Assembly: GCF_963675165.1 (NCBI RefSeq)
Contig: NC_087386.1
Coordinates: forward strand, 2,482,169 to 2,546,168
Length of the DNA: 64,000 nt
From: Halichondria panicea
Taxonomy: Eukaryota > Porifera > Demospongiae > Suberitida > Halichondriidae
Direction of reading: 5' to 3'
The notes under the pieces are model-generated. The model was given only the letters and a program-made list of their open reading frames with translations, did not search any database and had not been told where the DNA came from. The translations under genes were made by a program, and so were the position numbers. This document shows positions 32,104 through 45,708 of this stretch, piece after piece (the first letter of the stretch is position 1; every line of letters begins with the position of its first letter).

Positions 32104-35100
32104 ATGGCTGAATCTACAACCCTGAATGCTGCTAGTTCCCCACAGTTAATGGAGGATAGACTTACTGATAGGGATAGGGTATGATATTAACATAATACTC
32201 AATGATCAGTGCATTCTCCTAGTGCCTAGATGTACTTGTTGACCACCCATAAACACACTTGGCATCATTCATTCATCACAGTATAGTGCCTACACTCTAC
32301 CCTGTCAGTGTGAGGTGTTTTATCTCATGTTGTTGTTCTCTCCACATGTACCACTCTCTCTGGATGGACAACAGGAACACATTGAGGTATGTTGTGTGCA
32401 ATCACATTCTACCAAGCTGACATGCTTGTGCTCTGAGCACTTGTTGTTAGGAGGTAGACAGTGTAAAGAAGAGCACATACGGATAACTGAATGTGATACT
32501 ATTCCTTAATTGAGACAAGTAGATCTACTCGTAGTAGTACCTGAAAGTATGCATGGTTAATCAAGTGTTTCAGTCTGCATGTTTGGCTGTCCACAATTGT
32601 TTCCCCTCCCCTGTGTCATGCAATCACCAGTGTACTGTATCACTGCACTAATGTTCTCTTCCTTCCATTTCATGCATCTCCACCTCACCTTTGACTGACC
32701 CTCTGAAACAACAGCATGTAAGTTGGTGTGTGTTGTCAGAGTATTTAGTGTCTGTTGCATATTCTGTGATGTTTCTACTTCCCCATTATTACTCTTGTGT
32801 GTGTGCAGTGCCATAGTGTTATATAGGGAAATATTTAGTATGATCACATTCAACCTCGTAATCATTCATTTACTATCTTCCCACTGTTTACCCTGTGGAC
32901 TCTCCCTCTCTGGATCAACAGTATGTAAGTTGTGTTTGCACATGCACGCTCATTTTAGTGGTTACTAGGAACTCGTAAATTATCTTTGTCTCTTTCCATA
33001 TTGCCAACTTGGTATTAGCCGAGGCCCACACAACTTATTAGGTTGTAGTTTTAATATTCGTAGAATATACACCTAAGTTCATTAGTTGGTACGTACATTA
33101 TCGTGTTTGTCTCTTCCCATGCACACACTCATTCCTATGTTGGACCACACACTGATTTGGACAACTGTAGGAGGTGAGCTTCTTACGAGTACTCAATGTC
33201 CACACACTAAAATGGTTCAGCTGCAATGTGTATGGATGTACTGGTTACCTAGCATCATTAGCGTGTGTCCCTTATCCTCTAGAGCTGACCCTCTCCCTCG
33301 TATAGGGTAGACCACGGCTTTAAACTTGTTCAATTCGTAATCCCATTTTACGGGCACAAGTTCGAAATACCACCATTGTGTACATTGTGTACATGTAAAT
33401 TTGTGTTTATGTAAATTCCCCAACCAATTAAGTGCCTACTGAACCTAAAACTTGTTGCCTATTAATATTTTCTCAATATTTCCCCAACTTTTTTATTTCT
33501 TAGCTTTTCTATACCAGGTCTAGCCACTTGTTGCTATGTGTAGTCAGTCCCATACACACCAGCGTTCAACTGATCTGATGTCTTGTATGTGTATTAAGAC
33601 TAAATCTCTCCCTCACATGTACCATTTGATGTGTCTCAGCGTAACATAGAGGTATGTTGTGATTGTGTGTGTGTCTCATGGAGTGCATGTGTTGTATTGT
33701 ACGACAAACAAAATCATACGTATCAAAGTTGTACATGTAAGATGCTTGTTTTATCGTTTACCGTCCCTTCCACTGACCCACCCACTGACCCTTCCATTAT
33801 CTGCCATTGCTATAGTACTGAGTACCTGTGTGTGTACTAGCCAGTGTGTGTACTACCAGTGTTCATATCACTCTCTCCTCACATGTACTCTCTGTGGACT
33901 GTTACTCAACAACAGGACGTGAGTTTATTGCATGTACATATAATGGCATACTAGGCTGACTTGTATACATGTACTACTGCATGAAGACAGAAAGAATAAC
34001 TTGCGTGACTTTATTTAGGATTAGTACGTACTAAAAGTTTCATGCTGTACAGACGTGTACTTGCAATAATTGATGTATACATGTGTGAATGCATTCGTGT
34101 ATTTGAACATGTTCATTTCTCTACATGTCCGTGTCCTACTGCTTGTTAATGTGACTACTGCTAATGATTACTGGAACAACAGAATGTAAGTTAAAGTTAC
34201 AGTATGCAGACATGTATGAATGCACTCACTGCTCCTACCATCATCCCCCTCTCTCTGTTTCCATGTGTGTCTTACGCTTGTGTATCATTGGACTAAACAG
34301 AAGGTGAGCGGGACACTGCACTGACTTGTGACTGTACTTGTGTCAGTAATGTTTGAGTTGCATGAGTACATGTGTATTGGCATTCATAGTGTACAGATTT
34401 GTGATTATATTATTTTCTCTCTCCCTACATTTCCATGGTTACTGAATATCTGGAACGATAGAAAGTGAGTCAAACAATGTTGGCAAACATACTGTACACC
34501 TCATGTGCATTCAGTTTGTAATAGTCTCATATCCTTACCTGACTCTAGTAACTACTCTGATTGCTCCTATAGATGATTGCTCCTATAGACAACTACACTC
34601 ACTCTTGTTTACCTTGTCTTGTTCACCTTGTCCAGTTGAAGGCTAGGTATGAGAGTGAACTGATTAAACTGAAAATGGTTTCACTCGTGGTAAGAGTGGT
34701 ACACGTAGTCTAGCAGAACGACAATGTGTGTACATGTACTGTCCATTGTATGATGAATGGTTGCTTTTTGTCTACCTTTGTGTATGTTTTATAAGTCCAC
34801 TTTCACTGTTTGACTGTGTGAGGTTATACCGTATAGCGGGTAAATATAATATTATGATATGCTCGCTATATTTATTTAGGTTGATTTTATATTTTGATAA
34901 TTTGTACATTTGTATCAGCTGCGTGTTCTATTTGGTGGAATATTTCTTCAGTCGTATTATATATTCTTTACTCCCCCAGAGAAGAGCTGCCCTCCAACAG
35001 AGACTGTCTGGAGACATCACAGACCAGGACCGGAGACAACTGCAGCGAGAGCTGGAGGAGGTGGAGGGGAAGATCAAGGAGTGTGTCTCAGGGATACAAG

Positions 35101-38100
35101 CGTGTGAGGGGAATATACATAGCAATGAGAAGTTGATTGCTAAGATACGAGTAAGAGCAGAGGAGAGGCAGAGAAAGGAAGGTGAGGGGAGCAAGGAACT
35201 TTATAGTACAGTGAGTGTTGATGCACATAGTTGCAATCACTCGTACTTGTAGCAACTTACATGTAGTGTGTTATTAGTAGACTGTACGTACAGCTGTTGT
35301 GAGGTCCTCATACTTTATATAATCGTGTATTGCAAAAGCGTTTGCTCCACCCATAACATTTCTGTTCGCCTATCACATTTGTTGTGTTGCTAGGCAACTG
35401 ACCCTGATTGTGCACACTACAGTGTACTAGAGCATTGTTCCTGTTACTACTCTACACACTGTGGTGGTATGGTTATGGTTTATTGAACTTTATTAATACC
35501 AACTTTCAATGATTTGGGTTCGTGACGTTGTACTGTGTTACTTAATTATGACATCATCATGTTAATTCAAGCATAGCACATTCCTGTAGTGATCAGCCAC
35601 ATCATTATTACCCAGTACATGTATTCCCTGTCATTGGTGGGTCACCCACTTAGCAAGCTTTAACCGGACCACTGGCATTTCATTGGCTTCTTACGTATAC
35701 GCACAGCTGCTGTGTCCAGTTAGAGCAGTTACCGTGTATAGCGCGATATTTTCGAGGGGCTTAATTTTCGCTGATTTCATGGGTTAGCAATCCACGAAAA
35801 TTGTTCTAATTATCTGCTATAACATGCAAAGATTAAAGGCGTGGCTTCCGGTACGCGGTCAACCCACAAACATTGTGTGCAACGAAATGCTTTAGAGATC
35901 ATTCCACGAAATATAAATGCCTCGAAAATTTCTCGCTATATGGTATTATGTACATGTACATACAGTACCTATGTAATTATGTTCTTATCAACTATTTGCT
36001 CCACCCACCACCTTTTTAAGCTTGCGTTGCTAGGCAACTGACTGTATTGTACAGTTTAGGCAGACTAGCAATCATTTTATGATATGTACAAGCCCGAGGA
36101 CGAGTTGCATAAAACATGATGCTATTGTTATGTGTTTTATACCTCACCAAATTATGGACGTGATCGGACTGTATGACTTTTATACATACTTATTGCCTTT
36201 ATATTGTTTACATGTTTTCCAGACTCCAATGTAATTTTCATTCCATTGTTCATTCCCCCACCCACTCACAACCACCATCCTTTTTATTTACATTGATAAT
36301 TATGTGTTTTGCTTCATATCCATTGGGTTGTGGGGAGTACCCTCTACTGTGCTTACTACATGTGTACTTAATAGTGACATCCATGAATGCAAGCATAGCA
36401 CATTACTGCATGTAATGATCGGTTTAATCACATGCATCATAATTATGGTGACATCATAATAATAGTCCATCTTGTCACCCAGCTCTAAAGTATTGCATAG
36501 TTAACATTCCTAACACCACATACACACGTCTTGTTTAGAATCAGCGAAGCAGTTGTTTGATGAGGCGATGAAGCATGGACACGTCTTGGTCAACATTGTC
36601 AATATGCTCGTGTTTGGACCGGCGGGAACAGGGAAGACCAACCTCAAGCACCTGCTAACTGACAAGCCCCCTCCACTACAGCGTGACAGCACTCCTTGTA
36701 TGGAAAAGCCAGTACGCATTCGACCTGTGTCCAACACGAAATTCAAGTCAACTGGAAGAGGCTGGGAAGAGATGTCTCAGCCAAAGCTGCGCAAGCTACT
36801 TGCTGAAATCATCTCTAAGTTACCAAAAGAAAGCGCCGATCCATCCACTGCACCAAGGGTTGCCAAGAGTTTGAAGAAGATGACCACAACCGAGCTAATT
36901 CCTGGTTCCGATGAGCAAATTTCTGATTCCATTTCGAACCCATTGAGGAACGATTCCGATACACTTTCTGGATCTGCAAGAATGTTGAAGAAAGCCGTTG
37001 ATGAAGTGATAGCGAGTGTAGTGAGTGGTGTGGCAGAAGAGCTGAAGCCAGCCAAACAGGGAACTGACCAACTGTCGAGCAGTGACCAGCAAGAAGGAGA
37101 ACTGTTTGATTCCAACTGGGTGTATGTTACCGACTGTGGCGGCCAGCCGCAATTCCACGACATCAGCCCTCTCTTCATCAAGCACATTTCGGTGGCATTG
37201 GTAGTCCTGCGTTTGATTGACGAACTCTCCAGTTTCCCTTCTGACGAGTACTACAAGGATGGGCAGCTTGTTGGTAGTCCTCATGCATCTCACATGACCC
37301 TCGGGGAGACACTTCAGAGTCTCATTCGATCGATTGAGTCCCATACCTCACAAGACAAGAAGCCAAGTATGATCTTTGTGGGCACATTCTTGGATCAACT
37401 GGAGGAGAGCTCGGATATACTTATCAAGAGGAATCAAGAGATTCTCGACATGCTGCCACCCGATATCAAGAAGCTATTAGTGTACAACGATCCTGGATTG
37501 AACAATCTTATTTTTGGTCTCAGCGCGATCAGCCGAGATGACGATTCACTGGCCACTGCCAATAGGATTAGAATTGCTGTTGAGGACTCTATTCCGCTAC
37601 AAGTCAAAATGCCCATCTGGTGGTCCTTCTTGGATTCACTTCTCCAGAGTTTATCTGCCAATCTCAAGCGAGGTGTACTAAGCATTGAAGAATGTCTCCA
37701 ATTAGCCACTCGATTTGGTTATTTGCTCAAAGATCTTGAAGCTGCTCTGGTCTTCTTTGACAACGTGTGTATAGTGCACTACTATCCCTCCATTCTCCCC
37801 AACACAGTGTTTGTGGATGCCCAGATTCCACTAGACAAGATCACCGAGCTCTCACAGCACGCCATCTTCCTGAGGAATGCTGAAGTCAAGTCACGCTCTA
37901 CTCTAAGCACAGGAATGACCAAGGCCGAATGGAAGAGATTTCGAGACGAGGGCATAATCACTTTAGGGTTCCTTCGATTCTTTAAAAAGCATTACGTTGA
38001 AGGCATCTTTTCTCCAGAAGATATGCTGTTGATCATGAAAGATCTTCTTGTGATTGCTCCCACTCCTCTAGTGGAGTCCACTACCCACCAAGCCGAGTTC

Positions 38101-40192
38101 TTCATGCCATCTCTACTCAAATCCATCAAACCTGCTGAGCTAGATAAAGTCCGTTCCTCATCTGTCCCCCTCGCTATTCACTTCCCTAGTGGGTGTATTC
38201 GCTCTGGTGTCTTCTGTTGTACGGTTGTGGATGTAATGCGGAGGCATGGTTGGAAAGCTGTACTCCCCTCAGGTGATCCAATTCTTTTCGCTAAGAATTG
38301 TATTCAATTTCGATATCCGAATCGTCCTTGTGTCATCTCATTGGTTGATTCCTTCTTCTGTATGGAAGTGTATGTCAAAGCCCCCCCTCCATTACGCAAA
38401 GTGTTGTGTCCCATAGTTTGTTCTCAACTAATGGAATCCATCAAAGCTGCTTGTGTTGTTTTGAATTACAACAATGATACACCCAAACCAGCGATCTTTT
38501 GCCCTTGCAAGAAGAGCATAGGAAGTGGAAACAAGTTGCACCTTGCCGATGTGAGTGTGGATGGCTATTGGATGTGTTCCCTTCATGCAGATGAGTGGGA
38601 AGAGCTCAGTGACGAACATAGAATCTGGTTGGACAATAGCAAAGGTTCAGGTGAGTATAATAATTATAGTGTTCAGTAATATTGACATTAATACCGTAAT
38701 TACGTAACAGTATATGTAAACATTTGCAGTTCTATTAGTTTTGGAACTTAACTAGCTAGTACATAGTTACTTGATTAGCAGATTATTTGTTAAAGTTAAG
38801 TAAAATGTGTATCAAATAATTTAAAGAAGGAGTGATCAACAGCCTTGTATGGTAATTGACAAACGTACTACATGAGCGTAACTGCTGTGTCTGCTTTTCC
38901 TTAGGTAATTCTGTAATGGAAGATGTGTTCTTGAAGACTGAAGTACATGTGCATGTTAATGATCAGCGAAATACTTCTAGTAAGCTTTGTTTTGCGTTTT
39001 TTTTGTTTTATAAATTTTCCCTCCTCAGACCCTGCAATGGAACATGTGGTCAATAAAACGAGTGATCAACATACCAGTAAGAAAATGTCAATTGGTCAAC
39101 AAGTTATTTCGAGTTTGAAAGTTTAATTTTTTTCCTGGGCCTAATAATAACGATTTAATCTATCTTTTTTCAGATGAATTGTCCTCTGTTATAGTAATGG
39201 AAGATGTGTGTAAGAAGACTGGAGTGAGGGACCAACAACTAGATCAAGAAATCCCTGAGAGTGACATCATTCTAATTGCAGAGAAATTTCCACACCTGCT
39301 GAGCGTGCACAAGGTAGGCAATACTCTAATTCATATACTGTACGTACTTACATAATTATCATTTTTACATTTGGTAAGGGGATTGAGCATATTGTTTACC
39401 GGAACCCCTAATGGGCTAATTTGTTGACGCATGCGCAGACAACTAGTACCAGGCCTAGTTGTTCGCCTAACCCCTCAATTGTATATATTCCCTTTTGTCT
39501 AGAAGGTATTTCCGAGGGGGCAACCCTCACCAAATTAAACACTGGTTGATTGTTGTTTTTGTACAGGTTTTGACAATTGACGATCTACAACATGTTTACG
39601 AGAAACTACACACTGCACATGCAAGTGCCAGCCCTCACTGGTTCAATCTGGGATTGGCTCTAGGTCTCAGTCATTTCATTCTCACCAATATCGATACCGG
39701 AAAGTATCGTGGCGATAATGTGTCGTGCTTGCGTGAAATGTTGGTTAAGCTCCTGAGTACGCAAAATGTAACATGGAGTCTCCTGTCAGACGCTCTCAAA
39801 AAACCCACAGTGGATCTCATTAATTTGGCTGACAGCATCACAGGTTTGTGCAGTTTTTATTTATTAGCCTTTGTGTTATTGATATCTATCATGAAAATAT
39901 AATTTTAGTGATGCCTCTTTCTTTGCATGCAGTCAATCAATCCACAAATCCTAACCTGCTCAATCGACTCAACCTCACCCCAGCCGACCGTGATGGTGTA
40001 ACTGATATCACAAGTTGTTATGGCAATCAAGCTGGAGTGGCTCATGCATTGAGAGCGTGGCGAAAAATGAATCCTTCCAGAGCTACCTTCAGGGCCTTGG
40101 TGGAAGTTGCCATAGGACTGAGAAGAGGAGACACTGCTACAGACATTTGTAGATTCATTGTAGAGAATACGAGTGGAACTGACCGAAACTGA
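32104..40192 (+). CDS. Roco-type (Roc-COR) GTPase with microexon-encoded N-terminal coiled coil and two C-terminal death-like domains
   Basis: Proposed exons: 32,104-32,178; nine microexons (32,375-34,464); 34,636-34,689; 34,980-35,181; 36,539-38,650; 38,905-38,979; 39,029-39,076; 39,174-39,313; 39,567-39,843; 39,933-40,192. All junction phases agree, giving 1095 residues. Domains in order: coiled coil (about 20-125); P-loop GTPase with GPAGTGKT, the G3-like DCGGQPQF and the G4-like VGTFLD; a COR-like region (PIWWSFLDSLL to VFVDAQIPLDK); a Cys-containing region; a linker of three related exons; a first death-like domain (LTIDDLQHVYEKL to DSIT) and a second (DRDGVTDITSCYG to GDTATDICRFIVE). 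Roc-COR-death proteins are known signalling GTPases (compare DAPK1 and MFHAS1); an immune or cell-death role here is inference. Introns in the 5' part are much longer than the exons they separate. Confidence 0.85.
32375..34464 (+). other. Array of nine microexons (3 or 12 nt) encoding coiled-coil heptads
   Basis: Microexons: GAACACATTGAG (32,375), CAT (32,715), TAT (32,922), GAG (33,171), CGTAACATAGAG (33,640), GAC (33,916), AAT (34,183), AAG (34,301) and AAA (34,462). Each lies between an AG acceptor with an upstream pyrimidine stretch and a GTATG, GTAAG or GTGAG donor. All are multiples of three and keep phase 0. The first four encode EHIEHYE and the next four RNIEDNK, one heptad each. The two sets of four match position by position in flanks: both 12-nt exons are followed by gtatgttgtg, the third members read caacag-NAT-gtaagtt, and the fourth NAG-gtgagc. 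This supports duplication of a four-microexon cassette. Joined with the next exon, hydrophobic residues fall with 3-4 spacing. Confidence 0.75.
35182..36538 (+). other. Large intron of the Roco gene
   Basis: The intron between the coiled-coil exon and the GTPase exon. It holds a foldback MITE (35,731-35,944) and otherwise no recognised element. Confidence 0.6.
35731..35944. mobile_element. Foldback MITE with ACCGTGTATAGCGCG-type ends
   Basis: Starts accgtgtatagcgcgatatt then ttcgagg; ends cctcgaaaatttctcgctat then atggt, its imperfect complement. Internal inverted pairs (cacgaaaat / attccacgaa) are visible. No coding capacity. Confidence 0.65.
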
Positions 40193-41132
40193 ATTTTATA
40201 CATAACGTTTTTATTGATACTATTTTGTCTGTAATGCTTTGCTTTTCTGAACACATTTTTGGTGTCTCTGTGAGAAGTTGAACTGAGCATGCGCATTTTA
40301 GCAACACCCACACATTGAAAAATGCCATCACATCGCTAAGGTCAAAGTGCAGTGTGTAGAATTAAAGGAAAAATCATGGTTGTGAAATATTGAAATCCAA
40401 CCTTCAAGACAAAGAGTCTCTGTGCTTTGTTTATCTTTCCTCCTACTATGAACAGGTTATAGCTGACAGGGTGAGTTGCAATATAATACTTATCAAATGA
40501 GTGTACAGTGCAGCACATAGAGCTAGTCTAAAGTAGAACCATTGTACAGATAGTGACAATGGTATTGTACGTGTGGGGAGTGGTGATTGTGTGCTCCCTA
40601 CTACTCACTCATCACAATGGCGCACTATCAATGGGCGCCACTGAAAAGAAACACTACAAGTAAGTGTGTGTGTGTGTACACATTACCCTAGTCCTAGTAG
40701 TAGTCTAGAGGTTCCCATACTGGCCTTATTGTGTACCTACCTCAGCCTTTATTGTGTGGGAGGAATTTTGGTTTGTATGATTTTATTTGGTTTCCAGGGA
40801 CAAGGTTCTGGAGATATTCAATCATGCCTACCGTTCATACATGGTGAGCCTATCACATGACGTGTCTATCTAATCACATGACTCTGATTTACGTTGCTGA
40901 CAGGACTTTGCACATCCTGCTGATGAGTTGATGCCACTGACGTGTAAGGGGCATGTCTGGGGGGTGGAGCATCGACAAGGAGACATTGACTTTACCCTGG
41001 GCAGGTTCTCCCTCACCCTCATAGACACACTGGACACTCTGGCCGTGAGTCAAGTGTATATATATAGTGTGTGGTCAGGGCAACCACATCCCCTGAGACC
41101 CTATTGGAGGAGAAGCTATGTAGAAGCCATTA

Positions 41133-41431
41133 CAGTAGAACCTCGATTATCCGGACACCTTGGTTCCAGAAGCAGGCCGGATAAGTGAATATGCCGGATA
41201 ATCGAATAGATAAACCACGCCTTGATCCACCCACTTTATTGATAAACAGCAGTGCCACATGGTTGTCTGCACATACGCAGAAGATAAGCAGGCATGTCTC
41301 CATGGTAACAGCTGCAACGCGCATGCGCGTTTGAGGAACACGGCCATTTTCTGATCTGATAACAAGAAAACTGCCAAGCCGGATAATCGAGGTTCCGGAT
41401 AATGGAGGGCCGGATAATCGAGGTTCTACTG
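41133..41431. mobile_element. pogo/Tigger-like MITE (299 bp, TA duplication)
   Basis: CAGTAGAACCTCGATTATCC on the left and its complement (ggataatcgaggttctactg) on the right, with TA on both sides. Internal ggataatcga copies repeat near both ends. It sits in an intron of copy C. The TIR style is typical of pogo/Tigger mariner elements. Confidence 0.85.
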
Positions 41432-42210
41432 TACCATGAATTAAGTAGCTACTGTATTTGTTTGGTTTCCTGTATTAGTTAATATAGATGCTTCCACCAG
41501 AGGCTCCTCTCTTACCTTGACTTCCTTCCCCTATATCTGAATCAGTACAATACACTATATGAGAGGAAGCTGTACTCTAACTGTACTGTACATGGTAGCC
41601 TGTTATTATTAAAGGTGCAGGAGTAATCTCCCCCTCCACCAATGTACATGTGTTTGTCCCCTCAGGTAATTGGTTCGGTTGATGAGTTTTCGTCGGCTGT
41701 ACAAAGAGTCATGACAGACATTAGCTTCGACAGTGACTTGGTGGTATCAGTGTTTGAGACCAACATACGTGTGCTAGGTGGTTTACTGGGAGGTCACTTT
41801 GCTGCCCTGGCTCTCAAAGAGAAGGTCTACCATCAGTTGGCTTGGTATGATGGGGGGCTGCTCAGAATGGCAGTGGAAGTGGGGAACAGACTACTGCCTG
41901 CTTTCAACACCACCACAGGTCTCCCCTATCCAAAGGTGACTGCTCTGTACTCTGAAAAATAGCCAATAGAGAATACAGTACAAAAATTGATTCCTTTCTG
42001 TACCAAAATTGAAACTGATCTTAGTCCTAAGTGCACAGTATGTGGATAATACAACCTGTACATATGTAAGTGCTATAATTATTGTAATTATTGTGCCTCT
42101 CCTCAGATCAATCTTCGCCACGGTATGGGCTACCCTCATGGAGAAGACCACGTGCACGGCATGTGCTGGGTCCATGATCCTCGAGTTTGCTGCCCTCAGT
42201 AGACTAACAG

Positions 42211-42418
<208 letters not shown>

Positions 42419-43617
42419 TACATTACCAACTTTGTGGGTGCCTCTAACTGGAGGTAGGATTGTCCAATATGGAAACTGAAAAATGCATTTGTAGCTCTAA
42501 GAGTGGTCTAACCTATGGTAGGCTTAGATTGTTGGTTGTATTTGAGTCATTGTGTAATGGTCAAGCTCCTTTTCTCCCATCAGGTGATCCTCAGTTTGAG
42601 GTGAAAGCCCACCAAGCAATGGAGGCAATCTGGCGTAGTAGACACCGAGGGCACAATCTGGTTGGCTCAGTCATCAACGTACACAGTGCTGATTGACCGA
42701 GAGTGGATAGCGGTGTGGGGCGGGGCTATGAGTTCTGTCTCAAGTCTTACATCCTGTTGGGGGACAGGAAGTATCTGCAGAGGTTTGGGAAGGTGAGCGA
42801 GGGGTTATTGAAACACTTGGTGCTTACTGTTAGAGTTAAAATTGTGAGGTAAAGAAGTTAACGGAAACTGTGTATACAGTACAGAGCTTTAATATGTACA
42901 TGCAAGGTCAGCAACTTCATTTTCTTTCTTTACCCCCTCCCCTACAGCATTATGATGCCATCAAGAGGTACATCACGAATGGGCCCATGCTGGTGGAGGT
43001 GAGCATGAATTCACCTCATCGAATGACTAGATCTTTCATGGACTCACTTCTGGCGTTCTGGCCAGGTCTGCAGGTACACACACACACACACACACACATG
43101 CACTGACTAAGAGAAACCACTAGCTCCCTTTAAAGGACCATAACTTGTGTCCATATTAGAATTTGTTTGTATCTCTTTGATAAAGGTACCACAAGATGGT
43201 AGGCTGAGATCAACAATTGCTTTTCGTGCTGTACTTTTCTGTTTTGCCTATAATTAATATCTCTGAACCTCTCTAGAACGGTTTGACATAGAAAAGTACT
43301 TCTTAGGCCGTCCGGAGGGTCTATTGGAGTCACTGTGTAGTCTGCAGTATACATTTTTTTTAATATACTGTACGTACATGTACGTAAAGGTAACTGTACT
43401 ATACCTAACCAGGTTATGTTGTATCTATCTCCAGGTTCTGTGGGGTGACGTAGACACAGCTATCCACATTCACGACATGCTCTATCATGTGATGGAGAGA
43501 CACAACTTCCTAACCGAGGCATTCACTCATGACTTCAGGGTTCACTGGGGAAACCACCCCCTCAGGCCTGAGTTCATTGAGAGCACTTACTTCCTCTACA
43601 AGGTACAGTGTGGTGTG

Positions 43618-43803
<186 letters not shown>

Positions 43804-45249
43804 GTGGGGTGGGGTGGGTGGGTTACTCTGTACATGTATGTATCACTTTATGTTATTTCGAAGAAAGCATCTCGGAATATTTCTGTAAGTACTGTAATTA
43901 ACCCCTAGCGTGTGATGCTACTGCTCTGCTCTACTCTCTGTATTATTTTGATGGCTAAGTAGTTAATGAACGATTATGTTGTGTTGCTACTGCAGGCGAC
44001 TTGAGATCCATACTACCTGGACTTCAATCGATCAGTGGTGAACAACTTGAACAAGTACGCCAGAGTAAGGTGTGGCTTTGCTGCCATCAAGGACCTCAGG
44101 ACCAACACCCACGAGGACAGGTAAGTCAGGGGAACCATGTGTCTGTGTATGTACTAATAGTTAGAATGTAGTTCCCATGTAGATCTCGCAATAATCGGTA
44201 CTTGTATGATATCATTTCATTGGCAATATTCAATACTGTATAGAATGGACTCCTTCGTACTGGCTGAGATGTTCAAGTATCTGTTCTTGTTGTTTGCTGA
44301 CGAGGGAGACAGTCCCCTGAACATGGATGACTTTGTGTTCACGACTGAGGCCCGCCTCTTCCCCCTCTCCCTCGCCAGTGCTAACACCACCCTCAATAGA
44401 GTCGTCCAAGAGGCAGTGAGTGGGCACAATACATACACAGTATAGCTGCCATGCTACTTCAGAACATATTTTTATGCATTTTTTTAGGACAACTACAAAT
44501 TGTAGGTGGGGGGGGCAGCTCTTTTATAGAGAGTACCTTCTTTTGAATGAGGTTATGGTAGCCTGGCTGTATGAGTTTGTCATGTGATGTTGTTCTCTGT
44601 GTAGTTGCTGGTGAAGAACACAGACCTGGTGAATATGAGCACTGTCACTGTCACCACTAGCGGACCAGACTCTTCCGGGAAGGCAGCAAAGAACAAACCA
44701 GTCGCTGACAGTACAGTAGTAGCCAATAATCCCGTCTAGTCAGCACAGTTGTAGTTGTGTATAATTATACACCCCCTCACACCCACACACACACACACAC
44801 AGGCGTCTCCTGTTCACTGACGAGAGTGTCCTCCCTCACGAGATGGGTAAAGGAGAGGTTGCTGTCAAATGATATAAGAGACAAAGCAAGGGCAGATTCC
44901 ACCCACTCAATCAGCGGTGGATTATAACGAGCAGGGGCCCACTCATGATGTGTGTAGTTCATGGTTCATCGAGCCAGTACAGTGGATGGAAAGCTCTCTA
45001 CTGGGCAAAGTGGAGGGGAAGGTGAGGCTGCTACTTGTGCATTAGCTAAAAATAGATACGTATCTTGAAAGCCCGTAATTTGTGTTCTGATCGTCCAATT
45101 TCAAACTAATTGATGCATTCAAGAGCTCTCAGAAATACCTTTCCAATGGTGCTTAGATATATGTACTAGTTTTGTGATTAGTCAAAATCCAATTTTAACA
45201 AAGGCTATTATTATAGGCTTGCGTTATTTTCTAGAATTCAACTGTTCGT

Positions 45250-45272
45250 TCACACACACACACGCACGCACG

Positions 45273-45318
<46 letters not shown>
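45250..45318. repeat. (CA)n / (CACG)n microsatellite
   Basis: CA run with a short CACG segment in the last intron of copy C. Confidence 0.9.
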
Positions 45319-45319
<1 letters not shown>

Positions 45320-45708
45320 GGCAGATTCTGTGTCTCAAGTGCTCGGCTTGTTTGGGGTCATTCAACTGGTCAGGTGATCAGTGCTCGTGTGGGCAGTGGG
45401 TCACGCCCTCCTTCCAGATACACAAGGCACGAATAGACAAAACCAGAACACTCACTAGGAGAAAAGTGGACAAAACTGTATAGCTAGCAAATTACTGAAT
45501 TATTTCAATTAATTTTTCGATCATTTGAAGGTTTCTTTTGAACAGTAAATGATGTCATACTAATTCAATGTATCATGTACTGCATGTACAAATAATAGCA
45601 TAAGAAGTGTGAATCACTGCAAATTCACTCGATCATTAATTTGATAGATTATTGATTGGAGAATATGAATGATACCATACAGTACTGCATGTACATAGCA
45701 TAAATCAA

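Noticed and set aside
33270..33310. Possible additional microexon near 33,280 in the Roco gene
   Set aside because: An AG is present, but the following GT lacks a convincing donor and the segment has no counterpart in the second cassette.
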